The notes under the pieces: generated by a model
What the model saw: only the letters and a program-made list of their open reading frames with translations
What the model was told of the DNA's origin: nothing
The model's database searches: none
Program-made: the position numbers and the translations under genes
Part shown: positions 1-12,890 of the stretch, in pieces
Layout of the letters: every line of letters begins with the position of its first letter
Position numbering within the stretch: the first letter of the stretch is position 1
Source of the DNA: Epiperipatus broadwayi
Taxonomy: Eukaryota; Onychophora; Udeonychophora; Euonychophora; Peripatidae
DNA length: 64,000 nt
Assembly: GCA_028023455.1 (NCBI GenBank)
Contig: JAQFVV010006310.1
Coordinates: 2,110,001-2,174,000, forward strand
Direction of reading: 5' to 3'

Positions 1-393
1 CCGTGGCTCAAATCTATCATTTGAAGTGCTCAAATTTTTTATAAACTGCTGAGCAATTATTTATAGATACATAGTCTTATATATATACACTCACACGTAG
101 AAAAAAATAGGTAATTATTTTCTTATAATTGCACGCAATTTATATTGCTTTCATTTATTTATTAGCACCTACTAGTATATGAGTATGGTCATCCTAACTC
201 CAGAAGAAAGAAGAAACAAAGTTAGTTTATCATTGGTGCAATTAAGATTATTTTTTAAATGCAATATATGGATTTTGTATTTTAATTATTGTTTTATTTA
301 GTTAATAATGAAAGATCATTACAAAACTATCTTTTACTCTCTCTTAGATATACCCTTAATTTCCATCCTTGTGTGGTTTGGTATAGCAGTATA
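1..393. other. AT-rich flank, no gene seen
   Basis: I see no open frame, RNA gene or clear repeat here apart from short A/T runs and a small TA-rich patch near 80-90. It leads directly into the left target-site duplication of the SINE at 406. Confidence 0.6.
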
Positions 394-405
394 ATGGCGG
401 AGTCT

Positions 406-519
406 GTCAAGCATTGGTGGTCGAGAGGTTAGAGAGTTATAGACGGCTGCTTTACAAGTAGTTGTCCTGGGTTACCAGGTTCGCTTCCCGGCTGATGCTA
501 TGACACATGAGAAAAAAAA
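406..519 (+). repeat. tRNA-derived SINE, copy 1, with A-tail and 12-bp TSD
   Basis: The element begins GTCAAGC, has a decayed A-box region (TGGTCGAGAGGTTA) and an intact B-box, GGTTCGCTTCC at 478-488. It ends in TGACACATGAG plus a run of nine A. The anticodon-like arm has the loop TTTACAA, so the parent tRNA may have carried UAC. It is flanked by ATGGCGGAGTCT (394-405) and ATGGCAGAGTCT (520-531), a 12-bp duplication with one mismatch. That marks target-primed retrotransposition and argues against a functional tRNA gene. Small insertions in the D and variable regions disrupt the tRNA fold. Copies 2 and 3 are at 15746-15841 and 29386-29457. Confidence 0.8.
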
Positions 520-531
520 ATGGCAGAGTCT

Positions 532-2539
532 AAAGCCCAAGGTTCATGGATCGATGTTCAGTCTGTTACTTTTAGTGCTCAAACTTTTTGTAATCACCTG
601 AATAATAAACTGTTCGAGTTTTTCTACTAGACTATTAGATCAGAAATTACGATTTATTATATAGCAAATACAAATGATTGAAATAAAACTTTGGTTAGCT
701 AATTGAGTTGACAGCTTAGTCTATTCATCCACTTTTGATTCTGAAGATTTACTGCTGAGAATATGTAAATGCAATAATTTTTTCATTGCTTTCTGAATCA
801 CAACACAATAATTAAAATAAAATAACCACCAAATCACTCACTACAAACAATGTAACCGTAGTTGTCCTTCATACAAAAGTACCAATGAAAAAACATTACT
901 TACAGAGTTTTCTATTTGCTGGATGGGCCAAGGAGTGAAAATTTCTTATTGTTTTACTTTCTAGAAAAACCAGACACTAATTTACTGACCAATATTGAAT
1001 CATTTTCTGAATTGTTTATGGCTACTTAAAAAAAAAGTAAACCTGACTAGAATTTGACAATTTTTTCCCAAGTTTTGTTGGTTTAAATTTGAATATTCAC
1101 ATAGGCATGGCTGGCAGTTGTACAATCATTATGTTATCCTTCACTTTTTTAGAATAGGAAATAGATATTAGTTTATGCTCGATCTTTCTCAAACCTGGGT
1201 TAAGGTCATTCACTTTTCTAACTGTATTACTGTTAGTCTGCTATCCATTCTATTACCACAAATGGGTTAGTGCAATTGTAGAATGATCTACTTAGGAAGT
1301 CAAGACCTATGAATAACAACTCTGCCCTATTAGTTTCAGTACTGGAACTTCTTATGACCTTTCTAGTAGTAAACTATTCTATTTTTTTTAATGTTTAAAA
1401 ACAAAATAGCTTCTAGCTAAAAGCTTTTTATGTTATATATCACACAACTTTTACATTATTCATCACATAGATACAAACTAATAAATTATGTGTAATACCA
1501 CATTCCTATATATTTTTCAATTACAATTTTTTAAAGGGTATTTATACAACTTTTCCATTTTGCCACAGGTATATTTTAATTGCAGTAATAAATGCATCTG
1601 AAAAATTGGGAGTTTAATTATTATATCAAGTTGTGTTTAATAATAATAAATATATTATTAACCTTCAATTAAAATTTAAAGTGTATCTGGGATAAACAAT
1701 GATATAGCTTATTAAGTGACTAGTAATAATCATCAAGGTATTTATTTGGATGCTTTCATAATTATGAGTACAAGAAGTTTGACACCTTTAGATAAAATTG
1801 TAACTTAATATTTTTATTATTCTTTATTTCTCCAGAATTTATTACAATTATGTCCATATTTATCAGTCCTCAAATTATAAAATGTTATCTTCTATTTGAT
1901 AAGATTAACATTTATACAAAGAAATATTAGAATAATAAATATAATTTATATATGTAAACGTTTATCTAATGTATGTACATGATTATGAAATAAAAAAAGT
2001 TAAAGAATCTTTATTATTAAAAAATTATAATTCTGAAGCAATTAACTTACTTAAAAGTTGCTTTAATATTAAGGCTGTATGGGATGTAAATGGAATTGTG
2101 GGTAATGTTGAGTATAAATATATTGTTATCTTATAGTCCTTTACACTTGGAAAGTCTGCTTGTAGCAGAGAAACTTTTTCATAGTTGTATATAATATAAT
2201 GAAACTTCTGTTAGCAATAACATAACAATTCATAGAATCATATTAAATAAATGTTAAGCTATAGTCATATTACAATATGAGTGATATTCTCAGAAAGTTA
2301 TATGATAGTGAATGCAGAGAAAGAGCAATAAAATAATGATAATAGTCATAACTATGATTGAAATTAATAAATAACACATGCATCCAACTTACCCATTACT
2401 TTTAAAAAACAAATCTATTTCTCCAGTTTTGTCATCTAGTAATCTATTCACTATATAAATTTATGCTAGGTGGCAGAACTGGAATAGAAAAAAAATATAG
2501 ATCTATAAATAAAACTAAGAGAATATATAAAGTGTGGCT
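532..2539. other. no gene or recognisable repeat
   Basis: AT-rich sequence with stops in every frame. I could not recognise coding remnants, RNA genes or paired repeats. Homopolymer and short TA runs are the only structure seen. Confidence 0.5.
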
Positions 2540-3960
2540 CTTTTTTTTTATTTGCTGATAATATAAAATTTTTTGCAGATAATGTAAAAGATATAGGTTA
2601 TTAGTAGAACAATGAAGAGAGAGAGAAAAAAATATGGAAATCAAATTAAGAAAAAACTAAGGTTTAGTATTTTATATGGAAAATAAAATTAAACGTTTAA
2701 AAAGAGAAGATACTTATCTTGAAAAAAGAAATTTAAGTATTTAAATAGTTTATTAAATGGAAAATAAAATATACAGATAATCGGTAATTAGTGTTGACAA
2801 AAAGAATTAGAAATAGAATGGAATTGATTAAAATTTGACATGTTTCTTATATAATAAATATTAAGATATATAGAATTATTTGGAAAGAAGTGATGGTACC
2901 TGCTTTAATATTTGGATATGATGTATTTTGTATTGACAAAGAAATGAATTTTTTTAAAATAAAGTACAAAATAAAATAGGTATATATATATGTATGGATA
3001 TAATCACTTTATGTATATTCTTCATTATAATAACAATCCATGAAAACATTTAATTGAACATATACAACTCTATGGAGAAGTTTGAAATATTATTTGCAAG
3101 AGTCAAGAAAGATGTTATTTTTTCACATTGTCACACCTATAAAAAATAACTTTCTGGATTTAAATCCATTTAACAACTTTTGAAGTAAAATAGGGACCAC
3201 ATTTTTCTTCAATAAATCCCCCAAAAAGAGTTTTTATAAGATAATGGAGAAAAGCTGTTTAGCTTCAGGAGAATTATCTCTTAGTAGTAATTGATAGTTC
3301 TCTGACAACATCAAAAGCTAAAATTATTTATCTCTGTCTGTTCCTTTTTATAATAACAATCCATGAAAATTCTTAATTCAACATATTATAAAGGGTGATG
3401 AATTTGTAGATTATAAATTGGTCTATTCAAGATGATGTAAACTTTATAATTAATAAGGGAAATTGCAAATAAATTATTTTGGAAAGATTGTGTGAAAAAA
3501 AAAACAAATACTTTGGGAAGAAAGATGTTAAAGTATGCAAAATTAATTAATATATAATTTATTTTCAAATATTCATATAAGAAATGGAATAATTGTGTAG
3601 GAAATGTACCATAGAGTATATTACTATGAGAGATAGAAAAAAATAACAGATAAATAGGTTATAGAAAAAATATATACAAAAGACAATGAATATAAAAAAA
3701 TAGTTTAAAGTTATTTAAGACTAAATTTTTCAAAATATGAAAGGTTATATAATAACACTAAAGGGATCTAACTGATATTTTGTGCAAGGACAGAAGCTTA
3801 ATGTAGTTTAGGTGGAGATAAAAGAAAAAAAATCAAATAGTTTCAGAGTGTCAGATGTTGAAACAAAAGAGGATTAATTGTGAGAAGAATGGGAGAAATT
3901 TAATGATAAAGGGAATGAAAGACACAAAGGTTTTATTTTGGGGAGAAATTGCAAATAATG
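2540..3960 (+). mobile_element. LINE ORF2 tail: reverse transcriptase C-terminal half, degenerate
   Basis: Reading across frameshifts and stops on the plus strand gives a typical non-LTR retrotransposon order. First comes the active-site region FADNIKFFADN (from 2551), where the catalytic YADD/FADD has become FADN. Next is the basic stretch NMEIKLRK (about 2635), and then a thumb motif VMVPALIFGYDVF (about 2890-2930), matching the 'ivmpaLlYG' block of LINEs. Near 3782 there is a C-A-R-T-E-A block followed by RVSDVETKED, like the C-terminal cysteine/histidine region of LINE ORF2 proteins. No open frame survives, and the 5' part with endonuclease and palm is absent. Inside it, a 22-bp sequence starting TTATAATAACAATCC occurs at both 3025 and 3348. 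The clade is uncertain. The long minus-strand frame at 3851-4219 is partly a shadow of this remnant. Confidence 0.6.
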
Positions 3961-5164
3961 AAATTAATATTAAAAATAAAATATCAACTTTGTAAATAAA
4001 AAATAGCAATAATGTTATCAACACAAAGAAATTCACAATAGCTTTCAATCTAAAAAATGCATTTAATAAATTTATTTTAAATGAAATTTTTATGTTTTTG
4101 TTAAACTTCATAAAAAGCATATGTGAAAATAACAGGAATAATCTTAAAATTATTAAATCAACATTCCACTTAAAATATAATAATAAATAAGGAATGATAA
4201 AGTTACTAACAAATCCCATTTTCTTTCTGATATTATAAATAATTTGTAAAGTGCATACTCATTACATAAGTAATATATAGTAAGGCTATACTCTTAAGAC
4301 TATGTGCCTAAGATGTGACAATAGGGGCTCTACAAATCTAAACACAAGATTATTAATGCCTTTAAAAGACAAAAAAGCTATATTTTCTATAAACTAATTT
4401 TCTTTTAAAATGAAACATATTTAAACAAAAACAAACATCATGTATGTATTAAAAATAAATATTTAATAACTTTATCAAAAAAACTTAAAAAAAAAATCTT
4501 ATTTTTTTCTATCAAATCTAAGAAAAATTTACATAAGGCCAGGAATATTTTTTTCTAAAAAAATTTTTTATTTCTCATTTGATATACTAATTGTTGCTGA
4601 TATATAAATATAATAATTAGTGTAATCACTCTATTTATTTAGAGTTATTAGATATATTTTTCAGAAAAAGTATGGTAGTTCCTCAGCTTTAGAATGTTGT
4701 TTACTATTATCATAACTTACATAGATTTTCCTTATTGCTTTTATTGATTCTAATTGAAAAAAATCTGAAGAGGTCAATATCTCACAAATAGTTGGCAAAT
4801 ATCAATTATCTAGGTTATTATGTTTTAAAGAAAATATTTATTTTAAAGTGTTTTTTCCTTCTTGGTGATACTTCATGTGAAACTCTCACTAATGTATCAC
4901 ATGTCAAAATTGATATGGGGTTAGAATTTTTTTAATTATTTTAATTAATATCTGTAAGGTAAATATCATATTTTAAACCACAATTTGATCAATTTATTAC
5001 AAATCAATCATATTTTATTCACAGTAAAAAAAAACACCTTAAAGTAAAAAATAATTTTGTTCATTTTCTGAAAGAATGTTTATACTAACTTATGACATAT
5101 TCTTATTTATAAATCAGCATTTAAATATTTTAAAAAAGTCAATGTGATTTTTAGAATATTATTC
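3961..5164. other. no gene seen
   Basis: AT-rich sequence with no supported coding region. A minus-strand open frame enters it to 4219, but its composition (F, I, L and N) is what random AT-rich DNA gives. Confidence 0.5.
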
Positions 5165-5172
5165 ATCTATAA

Positions 5173-7755
5173 CAGGGGTCAGCAATCTTTTAGTGGTGTT
5201 GTGCCAAACCTATGTTACGATGTTATTCTGCATGCCAACATGATTGTACCAATATTATATATAATATCAAAATTGTTCCAGTTATATGGGGCTTCAAAAT
5301 TATATATTATATACTTTTGAAACCCATTATAATCAGATCTTATATTATCGGTCATTCAATGTTTTAAAATGCATAAGATCATATGTGAAAGTATGTTTCA
5401 TTAAATTTTAGTTTTTTAACATGTTCATTAAAAATTGTATTACAAATTATAAAGTATAATTTTTTTCTATACTTAGTTTAAATAAGAAAACATTATCAAG
5501 AATTCTAATATGATTAATCATTCTTTATTATTAATCTGAGCTATTAATAAATTAATGTGAATCTTGTCTTCTATTTCTTTGCTCATTTGCACAATATCTG
5601 GTGTGTAAATGGTCACTTTTAGCTTCATGCAGGCTTTTTAATGTTCAGGTGCTAGACTTCTTTGTGAACTCAAAATATTTTTCATATGTGAGAAAATTTG
5701 TTCACATAAGAAAGTCGAGTTGAATGCCAAAAGCAGTGCACATGTGAATTTTTTCAAAGAATTAAATCTTTCAAATAGAGATATCCATCAATTGAAAATT
5801 TTAGCTAAATTTTCAGACAGTTTCCTTCAAGAGTTTTTCACAATTCTACAGATTTAGTTTTCCACAATTTTGATGATAGTAATTCAATGAATTCCATTTC
5901 TAAACTATCAATGTTCAGCCACTCAAAAAAAAAGATAAGTCAAATGGGTTATCTTTAGATAAATTAAGTCAGGTTTGATGAGAAAAGAAAATATAGGCAC
6001 ATGTGTTTGAAAATCTTCACATCATTTGGAAAATTCTTTTCCATGAGCTTTAATGTACTTTAAAAGTTCATCTTTGTTAAAATTAAAATGATTTGCATGG
6101 ACCTTTTCATTTGGAAAATCCTTGTGTGAGTAGTAATATTTTGCCAAAATATATCTAATTTTGATGTAAATGTTTTTCAGTATTTAAAAGGTTTTAGTGT
6201 TATTTGATCCTTTCTTTGCAAAAGCAAATTTAAGACATTCAGGTATTGAGTTATATCATCCAGAAATATCGATTTGCATAACCAGTCTCCATCATTCATT
6301 TCTGGAAAATGTTGTTCTTTATCAAGTAACATATTGATTTCTTTCAGACATGATACAAACTTGTTCAAGATATTACTATGACTAATCCAATGGACATTGC
6401 TATATAGCAGGAGATTAATATATGCACTGTTTATTTCTTGCAAAAGAAACTTAAATTGCCTGTGTATCAACGAAGAACAAGAAAATATGAAATTAACTAT
6501 TTTAAGGACAGTGCCTATCATAAAATTTAATCATTGTGATGAAATTTTTGCAACTAAACTTTCCTGGTGTATAATATAGTGGAAACTCAATATTAAATAT
6601 CTAATAGGATTTTTAAGAAGCTTAATAAATCTCTTTTGCTTTCCAACCATTGCATGTCTAGCAACAGTGGAACACTAATAATATTTTAATTATGTTAATT
6701 CTCTGATTTTCAAAATAATTAAAAAATGCAGTGAAAATGTCATGCCCCTTTGTTATAACAGTAAGAGAAATCAAGCAACACAATTCTTCATAAATAAGAT
6801 CATTGTCACAACAATATATAATTATTACTAAGCATGCCATGTCATTTATGTCAGTGCTTTTATCAATAGAAACACTGAATACAACAGTTTCTTGTAATCC
6901 ACTTTTGTGTTTTGTTGTTACAAATTCAGCTATGTCAGTTATTCAACTTTAAATTGATTTCACAGAAGCAGTACTTCTCAAATTTGAAACAATATTGTTT
7001 GTTTATTTGGTATATCAGTGAATAAGATTTCAGCACTTCTCAAAAATATTTTTTGGTGAATTCTCCATCTGTGAAGGGTTTGGCTTTTGAAGTTACACAA
7101 TGAGAAATTGTATAACTACTTTTGGTGGCTTTATTTTGGATTTCAAATATTTGACTAAAATAAATAGTTTGTTTTTTAAAGACAGAAATAGCCTTTTCCC
7201 TTTTCTCATCAGAGTTTTTAAACATGGACAAATTTTTAGTTTGATAATGTTTTGCATGCATGAGGTATGACACACAACACTTTCACAGTACAGTGTATAT
7301 ACAGCATGATTCCTTTGCTGTAGAAATACATATTCATTTGTCAAAGAGTCTTGAAAAGAGCAAACATTATACTTGTTTTTTATAAGTCATTTTGGAGTAA
7401 TATATTATTTAATAATAAGAGGATTGTATTAATGTAACATAGACCGAATTAAACATATGAGTTTCCTTTACATGCAAGTTGCATAGACAAAATGTAGGGT
7501 GATAGTATCAAAGCATAAATGCATGCAAAGTAATTATATAACAACAAGATCTTTGTTTTAAGTAATGAATTATAGCCTGCATCAAATCATGGTTTTCATT
7601 TACACGTGAGTTGCATATATAAAACATAAGACTTGGTCTAAATGTTTGCCCTGTAATTAAAATATAATTTTTATTATTTCAATTTAATTAGAGTGTCATT
7701 TATAATGATTTTTCAAACTAAGCATGACATGCATACCATAGATTGCTGATCCCTG
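5173..7755 (-). mobile_element. complete but inactive hAT transposon (Charlie/ZBED5-like)
   Basis: The ends are CAGGGGTCAGCAATCT at 5173-5188 and, read from the other strand, CAGGGATCAGCAATCT at 7740-7755. This is a 16-bp terminal inverted repeat (TIR) with one mismatch. The flanks are ATCTATAA (5165-5172) and GTTTATAA (7756-7763), matching 6 of 8 bases as expected for an aged 8-bp hAT target duplication. The 2,583-bp interior holds a decayed hAT transposase on the minus strand. The length, TIR sequence and 8-bp TSD agree with the animal Charlie-like hAT group. A 407-bp element with related ends lies at 27045-27451. Confidence 0.9.
5600..7400 (-). pseudogene. hAT transposase pseudogene (GTF2IRD2/ZBED5/FAM200-type)
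   Basis: The protein would have cut and pasted the surrounding hAT element in the nucleus. Reading leftwards from about 7400, pieces appear in transposase order. First is a BED-finger-like cysteine segment (CESVVCHTSC). Then comes a conserved segment with KTKNLSMF, IQNKATKSS and KPFTDGEF (about 7250-7040), followed by ELCCLISL...GHDIFTAF (about 6780-6720). The longest surviving frame (6177-6521, 114 codons) carries FKFLLQEINSAYINLLLYSN, HWISHS and the C-terminal dimerisation motif FLDDITQYLNVLNLLLQRK. These match the domesticated vertebrate hAT proteins GTF2IRD2, ZBED5 and FAM200 as I remember them. Several frameshifts and stops separate the pieces, so no functional enzyme can be made. No transposase start codon can be assigned. 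Confidence 0.85.
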
Positions 7756-7763
7756 GTTTATAA

Positions 7764-10700
7764 AATGAAATTAAAAATAATTCCATGTACAACTTATTGA
7801 ATTTTAGCATAAAATGAAGAGTTGTATAGAAGTGAAAAGTTGAGCATTTTCAAAAACTCTCATGAAGTGGAACAATAAAAAATGTCAAATTGTTAAAGGA
7901 TTAAAAATAAAATCTTAACTGTCAAATTATTTTCATTCATGATGATCACTAAAAAATGAAGTTTTTATTGAAAGCTTTTAAATAAATAAATTATGATCAT
8001 TGATACATTATAATTTAGATTACAGAACCAATGGGAATCTATTTTGATCCTACAATGTAAAGGTTAAAGTATATTTTTTCAAATAATAATATTTACAGAG
8101 CTTTCCCATATTAAAACATTTTTATAAAACATATTTTATTTATTAAGTAAAGAAGTGCATATTATTTAAAATATCATATTTTAATAAGTAAAATAATTCA
8201 TGTCTTGTAATTAAAAATTTTATAATTAATACAGTTAATGTCCTTTTCATTAAAAATTTCTGCTGATAATAAAAAAAATCTCTTCTACCGTTATTTCGTT
8301 TAAGTAATAAGACTAATGAATTAAAGTTAGTTAATAAAATATTTCACATTATATATAAACTGTATAAATAAAATATTGTAATTTTAAATAAACTAATAAA
8401 ATGAAATTATTTAAAAAAAGTTAAAATAAAGTGTTTACATTTTCAAAACAAGCACTAGATGAAGATACCATTTAGTTTAGTTATTACAAAAATATTGCAC
8501 ATATAGAACACAATATATAATTTGGCAAATTATTTAAGTACATATACTAATATTGCAAACAAAGGAGAGTGTCAAAAAATAATATTTGGTGTAAAACACT
8601 AAAATAGTATGCACATATATATTTATAATTTGAAAATCTTTTTGTTACAATGGAGTATCATTACATAAGCTATTATATATATATATAATATTTTCATACA
8701 TTAAAATTAATTATATTGAAAGTAATTTATACTTAAATCAAAGAATGAAAATTATTACTCACAATAAAAAGTATGTAATAATTCTTGTTTTTTTTATTTA
8801 TTTATTTTTTCATATTTTTAAAGAAATGATATAACTTTTTTATGATTGTTTTTATATTTAATAAATAATACAAGTTTTAAACTATAACTATGTATATTTT
8901 CAACATGAACTCAAATTATATAGTATTTCATCTAAATTGAATTATTAAAATTAGTAATTATTAGATAACTGCTACTTTTTGTAAGTTAAGTGTTTGTTGT
9001 TGTTTTTTAAAAAGAAAGTAGTTCTTATATTTACAATAAAGTTCAAATAGAATACAAATAAATAAATAATTATCTAAACATTTTTTTCTGAGCTAGCTAA
9101 TGATAAAAAATTTCCAATTTGTTTTCATAGAAAATGAGCCTTAAACTAAAATTCACCTACATTTTTCGAAACTTTTTTTTTTAAAGAATATATGATAGTG
9201 TTAAAAAAAGGAATTAAATTATTATAATTCTAAAAAAAATTATATTAAAAAATTTGAATGCATCATTTCTTAAAATGAAAATGTTTATTTTATGATTGTG
9301 TGTGTGTGTGTTTCTGTTTAAATAAAGAAATAATATGCCATAAATAATAAGTCATAGAGGTATTGCAAAAATGACATTTTAAACTACTTTTTCTAAGTTC
9401 TTCCATTCTAACTGGTATGATATAAGATAATTCTTAAATAACTGTGAACAAATTTACAATCAATTCTTAAAAACTCTAGCCCCAAATTCAGTCACAAATG
9501 CAAGTTCATTAGATTCTCAATCCATTAGATTCTCAATCTGCTATAACTAATTTCATTGCTTTCCCAAGTTTAGCTATTCATACATTCTTACATATACATA
9601 AAAAATAGAATATTGAACTAACAATATTATTAATAATAGCAAACTCAAATTACATAGCTAAACAAGAGGTGAATTTTCCTAGATACTTGATTATATTGAA
9701 ATCTCAAAGTCTCATTGATAAGAAATTTTTTTAGATGTGATTGAAATGCAACAAAGACGCTGGTAATTATTGATTAAGATAATTTTATAATATTCAGAGC
9801 TTATACTAACTAATCTAAGAAAGTGGAGATGTTGAGGCCAAGAAAAAAAGGGAAAGTAGGAGAAGCCCAGAGAAAAACTTAAACCACTTTGTATTAGAAA
9901 CAATATTTTTTTTTCCCAGACAACAATAAATATTTTTGGTCAGGACATATCTATGAGTTACTTAGTAATCTGACTTCAACATCATGTTATCTACAAAGGA
10001 CTACTACTATCTTTTAGGACTGATTTATTTATCTTTTTTTGCCTTTCTCTTTATTTTCATTTCTATTTTCAGGCTTTTAGTTTAGTATGATTTAGTCATG
10101 GTCTCTCATCCCATTAATCATCTCTGTGCATTAATAATAGCAACAAAAATGTTTGTTTAAATAATCTTATTTTTATTCTTTAATAATTAGAATAGTAATA
10201 ATCAAATTACTTATTTCTTGGGAGTTTATAAGAAGTTAAAATTCCAGAGCTGGGCTGTGATCTAAGGATTTTAAAGTCTGAAGTCTACCAGTTTTCAACA
10301 ACATCAAATCACAGAGGGCTTTTAATTGCTCTCTATATAATTAAACGTTAATAATCTAACACAGAATTCTGACTCCAATCTTATTTTCATTATTTTCTAA
10401 TTTTAACTTTCTGTCTCTTTATCTAAGAGGATTTTTGATAAGATTTAGAAGAGCCGTATTCGTTTATGAATGGATGATAATGAGGATTCATGTAGCTGAT
10501 AAAGCTATTCACGAAAAAAGTCGAATTCTCCATAAAGATTATTTTCAGTGTGATTTAACTCTTTATAAATATTTATTGATAACATTTAACATCAACTATT
10601 CTAACTGTTTAAGGGCTTAATATTATATATTACGCATTATTTATTTATTTAGATGCTTTATGTATATAAATTCAAATAGGTTTGAGAAGATATAGATAAC

Positions 10701-10973
10701 TACAATTGCTAATTGTTTTTTTTTTTTTTTTTGAGATGTTTTAAGATTAATTCAGTTTTTTATTCTTTATTTATATTTTTTAACTGCTTGTAATCTTTGC
10801 TATATTGTATTTAAATCATTTTATTAAATTAATTACATGAACTATAAATTAAATAAGAATCGAATAGTTTATTGATTTGGAGTTTATAAGATACATAAGC
10901 ACTAGAAACGAGGGAAAGGAAGCATAATCCATGAATCTTGAGCACCAGAATCAGCCATTTATATAAGATTTGT

Positions 10974-11018
<45 letters not shown>

Positions 11019-12004
11019 AAATCAGATGGAGACAAGTGTGGATAATGGAATATCACGATCAAACGATAATTGTCATTACTTGAAACCTCTTAATATAAAT
11101 TATTCTGGTATCTCAATATATATATATACACACATTCCAAATTGATGCATAATAATTCTTTTGCATTACTAAAAGCACAAACAATAGCAACAACAACAAC
11201 AAAAATAGTCAAATTTTCATTCATCAAATATTTTGCAGTATTTTATTAAATTGCAATTAGTAATAAGTAAGTTTAATAATCATCAAAATATTATAAATTG
11301 TTTTAAATGTTTTAAACTTAAAAAAAAAATCAAAAGGCAAGTACAATTATCAGAATTAGATTTACAAGAGTTGGAATTTCCTGCACTTCTATTTTTAATG
11401 TTATCAACTTTACATAAATACATTAAAGATTATTCCAATCAACTATTAGGCAAAAGATTATCGTACTATTCCTAGTTCAGATATAGAAGTTAAACACAGT
11501 TAAAGATTTTGCATAACTGTTTTTATTAAACCTAACCCTATGATATCACTAATACAATTTCATTTTTATATTTTCCCATATATATTACCTTTTTAAGATA
11601 TACTTAAAATTTCCATTATACCACACATTCTTGAAATATATTAATAAAGTTATCTAAAAAAGATAAATGACCCCAAGATACAATTCATGTTAAACTAACT
11701 ATCGCAGTTGACCAAGACCACAATTTCTTAAATATGATTTCATTATCTATTCAATATTTATCAATATAAAATTGTTACAATTTCATCAACGTGTGCACTC
11801 ATATCTATGATTTTATCTTCTTTAATGAATTTATGGGTAAGAGATTGTGGCCTGGATCAGCTAAAGAATGCTGGTTCAGTATGAAATGCATCAAGAATCA
11901 TTGACCTTTTTTAAATGCCTTTATTCATATGTTTTAAGAATGAATAATGAAATGAATGTTTAAGTATATCTAAAAAAATAAAAAAATGTAATTTTGTTTA
12001 TATT
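7764..12004. other. 4.2-kb AT-rich stretch without recognisable genes
   Basis: I found no supported coding sequence. Visible structure is limited to a short (TG)n at about 9297-9312, a T-run at about 10717-10733, the (TA)n tract at 10978-11013 and short T/A homopolymers. The open frames at 9712-9903, 10435-10620 and 11233-11475 show no motif I recognise and have the composition of random AT-rich DNA. Confidence 0.5.
10978..11013. repeat. (TA)n microsatellite
   Basis: About 18 TA dinucleotides in an uninterrupted run. An apparent isoleucine/tyrosine-repeat reading frame on the minus strand (10829-11062) is only the translation of this tract. Confidence 0.95.
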
Positions 12005-12890
12005 TTAAATATTTGAAATATAGGCACTCTTCACACACCTGGAGCCAAATTCTAAATATAGGGGATTTGAACTCAGACTTTCATGTACCCATCAACTATC
12101 CACACTATCTCATACCACTGATACACATGACAACACACATGTAGAAAAGATAAATAATCACCAATATGTGTATTTTGTGCTAAACCAGCACTCATCAGTT
12201 GGACCAGATTATCATTTCTTGCACATATATATAATCAATGTTCAGTTTATATTATGACAGCAACTGATGAATACTGGTTTAGCACAAAATACAGATATTG
12301 GTGATTATTTATATTTTCTACATGTGATGGTAATGTGTATCAGTGGTATGAGATAGTGTGGATAGTTGATGGGTACTTGAAAGTCTGAGTTCAAATCCCC
12401 TATATTCACAATTAGGCTTCAGGTATGTGAAGAATGCCTGTATTTCAAATATTTACATATTAAGCCTGTATCCTGCCCATTTCTCTTCTATGTATTTAAA
12501 TGAATAAAGTTCCTATACATGAGAGGTCAGAGTGACTTGAGGTCAACATGGGCATGACCATAATATTGACATCAGCATAGGATTTGGGTATTTCATCATC
12601 AGATTTTCAGTGGTATGAATGACTGAAGAGTTGAAGGTTGGAGTAGATTAAAGCCTGTCCATTAAAGTATGAAGATTTGCTATTTTAATATAAACTGAAC
12701 ACTGGTTATATATATATGTGTGGGAAATGATAATCTGGACCAACTGATGAGTGCTGGTTTAGCATGAAATATGTATATTGGTGATTATGTATCTTTTTTA
12801 CATGTGTGTGGTCATGTATATCAGTGGTATGAGATAGTGTGGATAATTGATGGGCACTTGAAAGTCTGAGTTCAAATCCACTATGTTTAT
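12005..12890. repeat. head-to-head cluster 1 of a 440-480-bp dispersed repeat
   Basis: About 12005-12237 is an inverted copy of about 12258-12463. Both include CTGAGTTCAAATCCC-like and CTGATGA...TGGTTTAGCA blocks, on opposite strands. A further plus-oriented unit follows: CAACTGATGA recurs at 12261 and 12741, a period of 480 bp. The segment GAGTTCAAATCCC resembles a Pol III B-box, but I see no convincing tRNA fold. The same repeat forms clusters 2 (21485-22840) and 3 (38603-39890), each also made of units in both orientations. No coding capacity is visible. Confidence 0.85.

Noticed and set aside
3851-4219. 122-codon minus-strand frame
   Set aside because: It partly overlaps the plus-strand LINE tail and has random AT-rich composition rich in F, L and I.
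10829-11062. Reading frame with an isoleucine/tyrosine repeat
   Set aside because: It is created by the (TA)n tract at 10978-11013.
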